Source of the DNA: DASSWG01 sp035705295 | Lineage (GTDB): Bacteria; Bacteroidota; Bacteroidia; Flavobacteriales; Flavobacteriaceae | Assembly (NCBI GenBank): GCA_035705295.1 | Contig: DASSWG010000064.1 | Span: 1 to 7,762 of the forward strand | Length of the DNA stretch: 7,762 nucleotides | Direction: 5' to 3' | Shown: in pieces, positions 6,671 through 7,762 of the stretch | Numbering within the stretch: position 1 is the first letter of the stretch | Layout of the letters: each line of letters begins with the position of its first letter | Notes under the pieces: generated by a model | Database searches by the model: none | What the model was told of the DNA's origin: nothing | Seen by the model: the letters and a program-made list of their open reading frames with translations, nothing else | Made by a program: the position numbers and the translations under genes

Positions 6671-7762
6671 TCACATCCACCCTTCCCTACTCGATTCAAT
6701 TTTGTAAAATGCGTAATTAATGTATGGAAGTACCTTTCGGCTTACCGCTCTAAAAGACAAATCGCCCCCGGCGGTGTGGAAAACCAAATCCATTAATTTA
6801 CGCTTTTTATAAAAATAGGGCTGCGAAACGGTAATGGATTGAATTTTATAGGTTTCCAATTTTCCTTCCCGTTTGTTCCAAACCCCACTTTTTTTCCGCA
6901 GGAAATCTTCGGAAACGTGCAAGCGCAAGGATTTGTAATAAAAGAATTGGTACAACCCGGCAATCAATGCATATGTTCCCGTCAACAATAATAAAAAATA
7001 CCCGTTCATAAAAGGAACCATCAACCAAACCAACCAAGCGATCGCTACGGGCAGTAAGAAAAAAAACAAACGCCTCAGCAATAAAATTTTGTGTGGGCGA
7101 AAAACAACATTGAACCGACTGGATTCTTCTTTATAAAAAAAAGCATGCACTTTTTCGACGATGGTTTTTCCCAACCCGGGAATGCGGATTTTGCTTTTTT
7201 GAAGTGCGTCTTCGCTGTTTGCCAATGAAATTTTTAGTTCGTGCAAATCCAATTTCTTTTGAATGGGATTGGTTTTGGTCTGCAACAATTGCACACGACG
7301 GGGTTGCAAGGAAATTTTTTTGTTTGTTTTTAGGCCCATTTCCACCTGCAACCGGTTTTTGGTCTGTTGCAGGTTTAGATTGAAATATTTGATGAACACT
7401 TCGATCATGGTGATCACAATACTTGCCAACAACATCAAAATCACCAACAATAAAATTCCGGAAATGGATTTTGACAAACCGGAAAATTGGTTGGTATATT
7501 CGTCCAAAACCACCGAATCGCGAAACCAACGGCTAAATTCCTGATAAATGGTGGAAAAAAACGCAAGAATAATCGCCAATCCTCGAAAATAATTGGAACT
7601 GATGCCGATTTTCAACAAGGTTGCCAGGTTCATTTTATAGCTCCAAACAATTTCTTCGCGGTTATTCGAAACAGATTCTTGTGAAACTTCCGAATCGGTC
7701 TCGGAGGTTTCTTTTGCTTCCATCAAAATCGTGGAAAGTTGTTCCGCCTTGGCTTTGGAAAT
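6671..7762 (-). CDS. YdbT-like membrane protein with bacterial PH domains (N-terminus missing)
   Basis: The frame is open to the right edge, so the 363 visible residues are the C-terminal part of a longer protein; the in-frame TTG and ATG near 7726 are internal. The order is membrane pair, PH-like domain, membrane pair, PH-like domain. Hydrophobic segments lie at visible residues about 58-74, 100-124, 229-250 and 255-274. After the second is a bPH2-like strand region (about 126-182) with the family-style run ISLQPRRVQLLQTKTNPIQKKL. After the fourth comes another (about 275-357) with LRKKSGVWNKREGKLETYKIQSITVSQPYFYKKR. This matches the YdbT/UPF0699 plan, which usually has three bPH2 domains; the first would lie beyond the edge and end at the visible ISKAKAEQL. 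The function is poorly defined; an envelope role is inferred only from topology. A short acidic linker (about 16-38) precedes the first membrane segment. It converges on the E1 gene across a shared terminator. Confidence 0.85.
   Translation of the reverse strand: MSKAKAEQLSTILMEAKETSETDSEVSQESVSNNREEIVWSYKMNLATLLKIGISSNYFRGLAIILAFFSTIYQEFSRWFRDSVVLDEYTNQFSGLSKSISGILLLVILMLLASIVITMIEVFIKYFNLNLQQTKNRLQVEMGLKTNKKISLQPRRVQLLQTKTNPIQKKLDLHELKISLANSEDALQKSKIRIPGLGKTIVEKVHAFFYKEESSRFNVVFRPHKILLLRRLFFFLLPVAIAWLVWLMVPFMNGYFLLLLTGTYALIAGLYQFFYYKSLRLHVSEDFLRKKSGVWNKREGKLETYKIQSITVSQPYFYKKRKLMDLVFHTAGGDLSFRAVSRKVLPYINYAFYKIESSREGWM

Noticed and set aside
6614..6796. Plus-strand 60-codon frame after the E1 gene
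   Set aside because: It runs through the terminator hairpin and into the antisense of the YdbT-like gene, has no motif, and has no plausible promoter.
7721..7726. TTG/ATG as the true start of the YdbT-like protein
   Set aside because: The frame continues without a stop to the window edge, and the upstream codons (ISKAKAEQL) look like the end of the first bPH2 domain.

Overview
The window is about 7.8 kb of densely packed, moderately AT-rich chromosomal DNA that looks like the core genome of a member of the Bacteroidota, most likely family Flavobacteriaceae. Three things point there. The protein families fit: a flavobacterial-type TamB, a single-chain E1 alpha/beta 2-oxoacid dehydrogenase, and a YdbT-like PH-domain protein. 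There is a Bacteroidota-type promoter (TTG, 19-bp spacer, TATCTTTG) in front of the E1 gene. Shine-Dalgarno sequences are mostly absent before the start codons. I see no mobile element, RNA gene, CRISPR array or phage sequence.

Layout, left to right. (1) Positions 1 to about 1550, minus strand: the N-terminal ~515 residues of a TamB-like envelope protein, which runs off the left edge. It has no ATG start, and its N-terminal coding signal continues upstream into a frame conflict at an A6 run. (2) About 1605-1741: a divergent promoter region. (3) 1742-2764, plus: tsaD (tRNA t6A synthesis). (4) 2839-3555, plus: rsmE (16S rRNA m3U methyltransferase). (5) 3582-4121, plus: a DUF1697 protein of unknown role, 26 bp behind rsmE and probably co-transcribed. 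(6) 4206-6617, plus, with its own promoter: a fused E1 alpha/beta subunit of a branched-chain-type 2-oxoacid dehydrogenase. (7) 6628-6665: a bidirectional hairpin terminator between convergent genes. (8) 6671-7762, minus: a YdbT-like membrane protein with bacterial PH domains, whose N-terminus lies beyond the right edge.

The genes do not form one pathway. tsaD and rsmE both serve translation (tRNA and rRNA modification). TamB and the YdbT-like protein belong to the cell envelope. The E1 protein feeds acyl-CoA supply, probably for branched-chain fatty acids and energy. I found no convincing new multi-gene system. The most notable observations are the reciprocal Asp/Asn exchange in the cofactor-metal motif of the E1 alpha half and the disrupted or non-canonical start of tamB.
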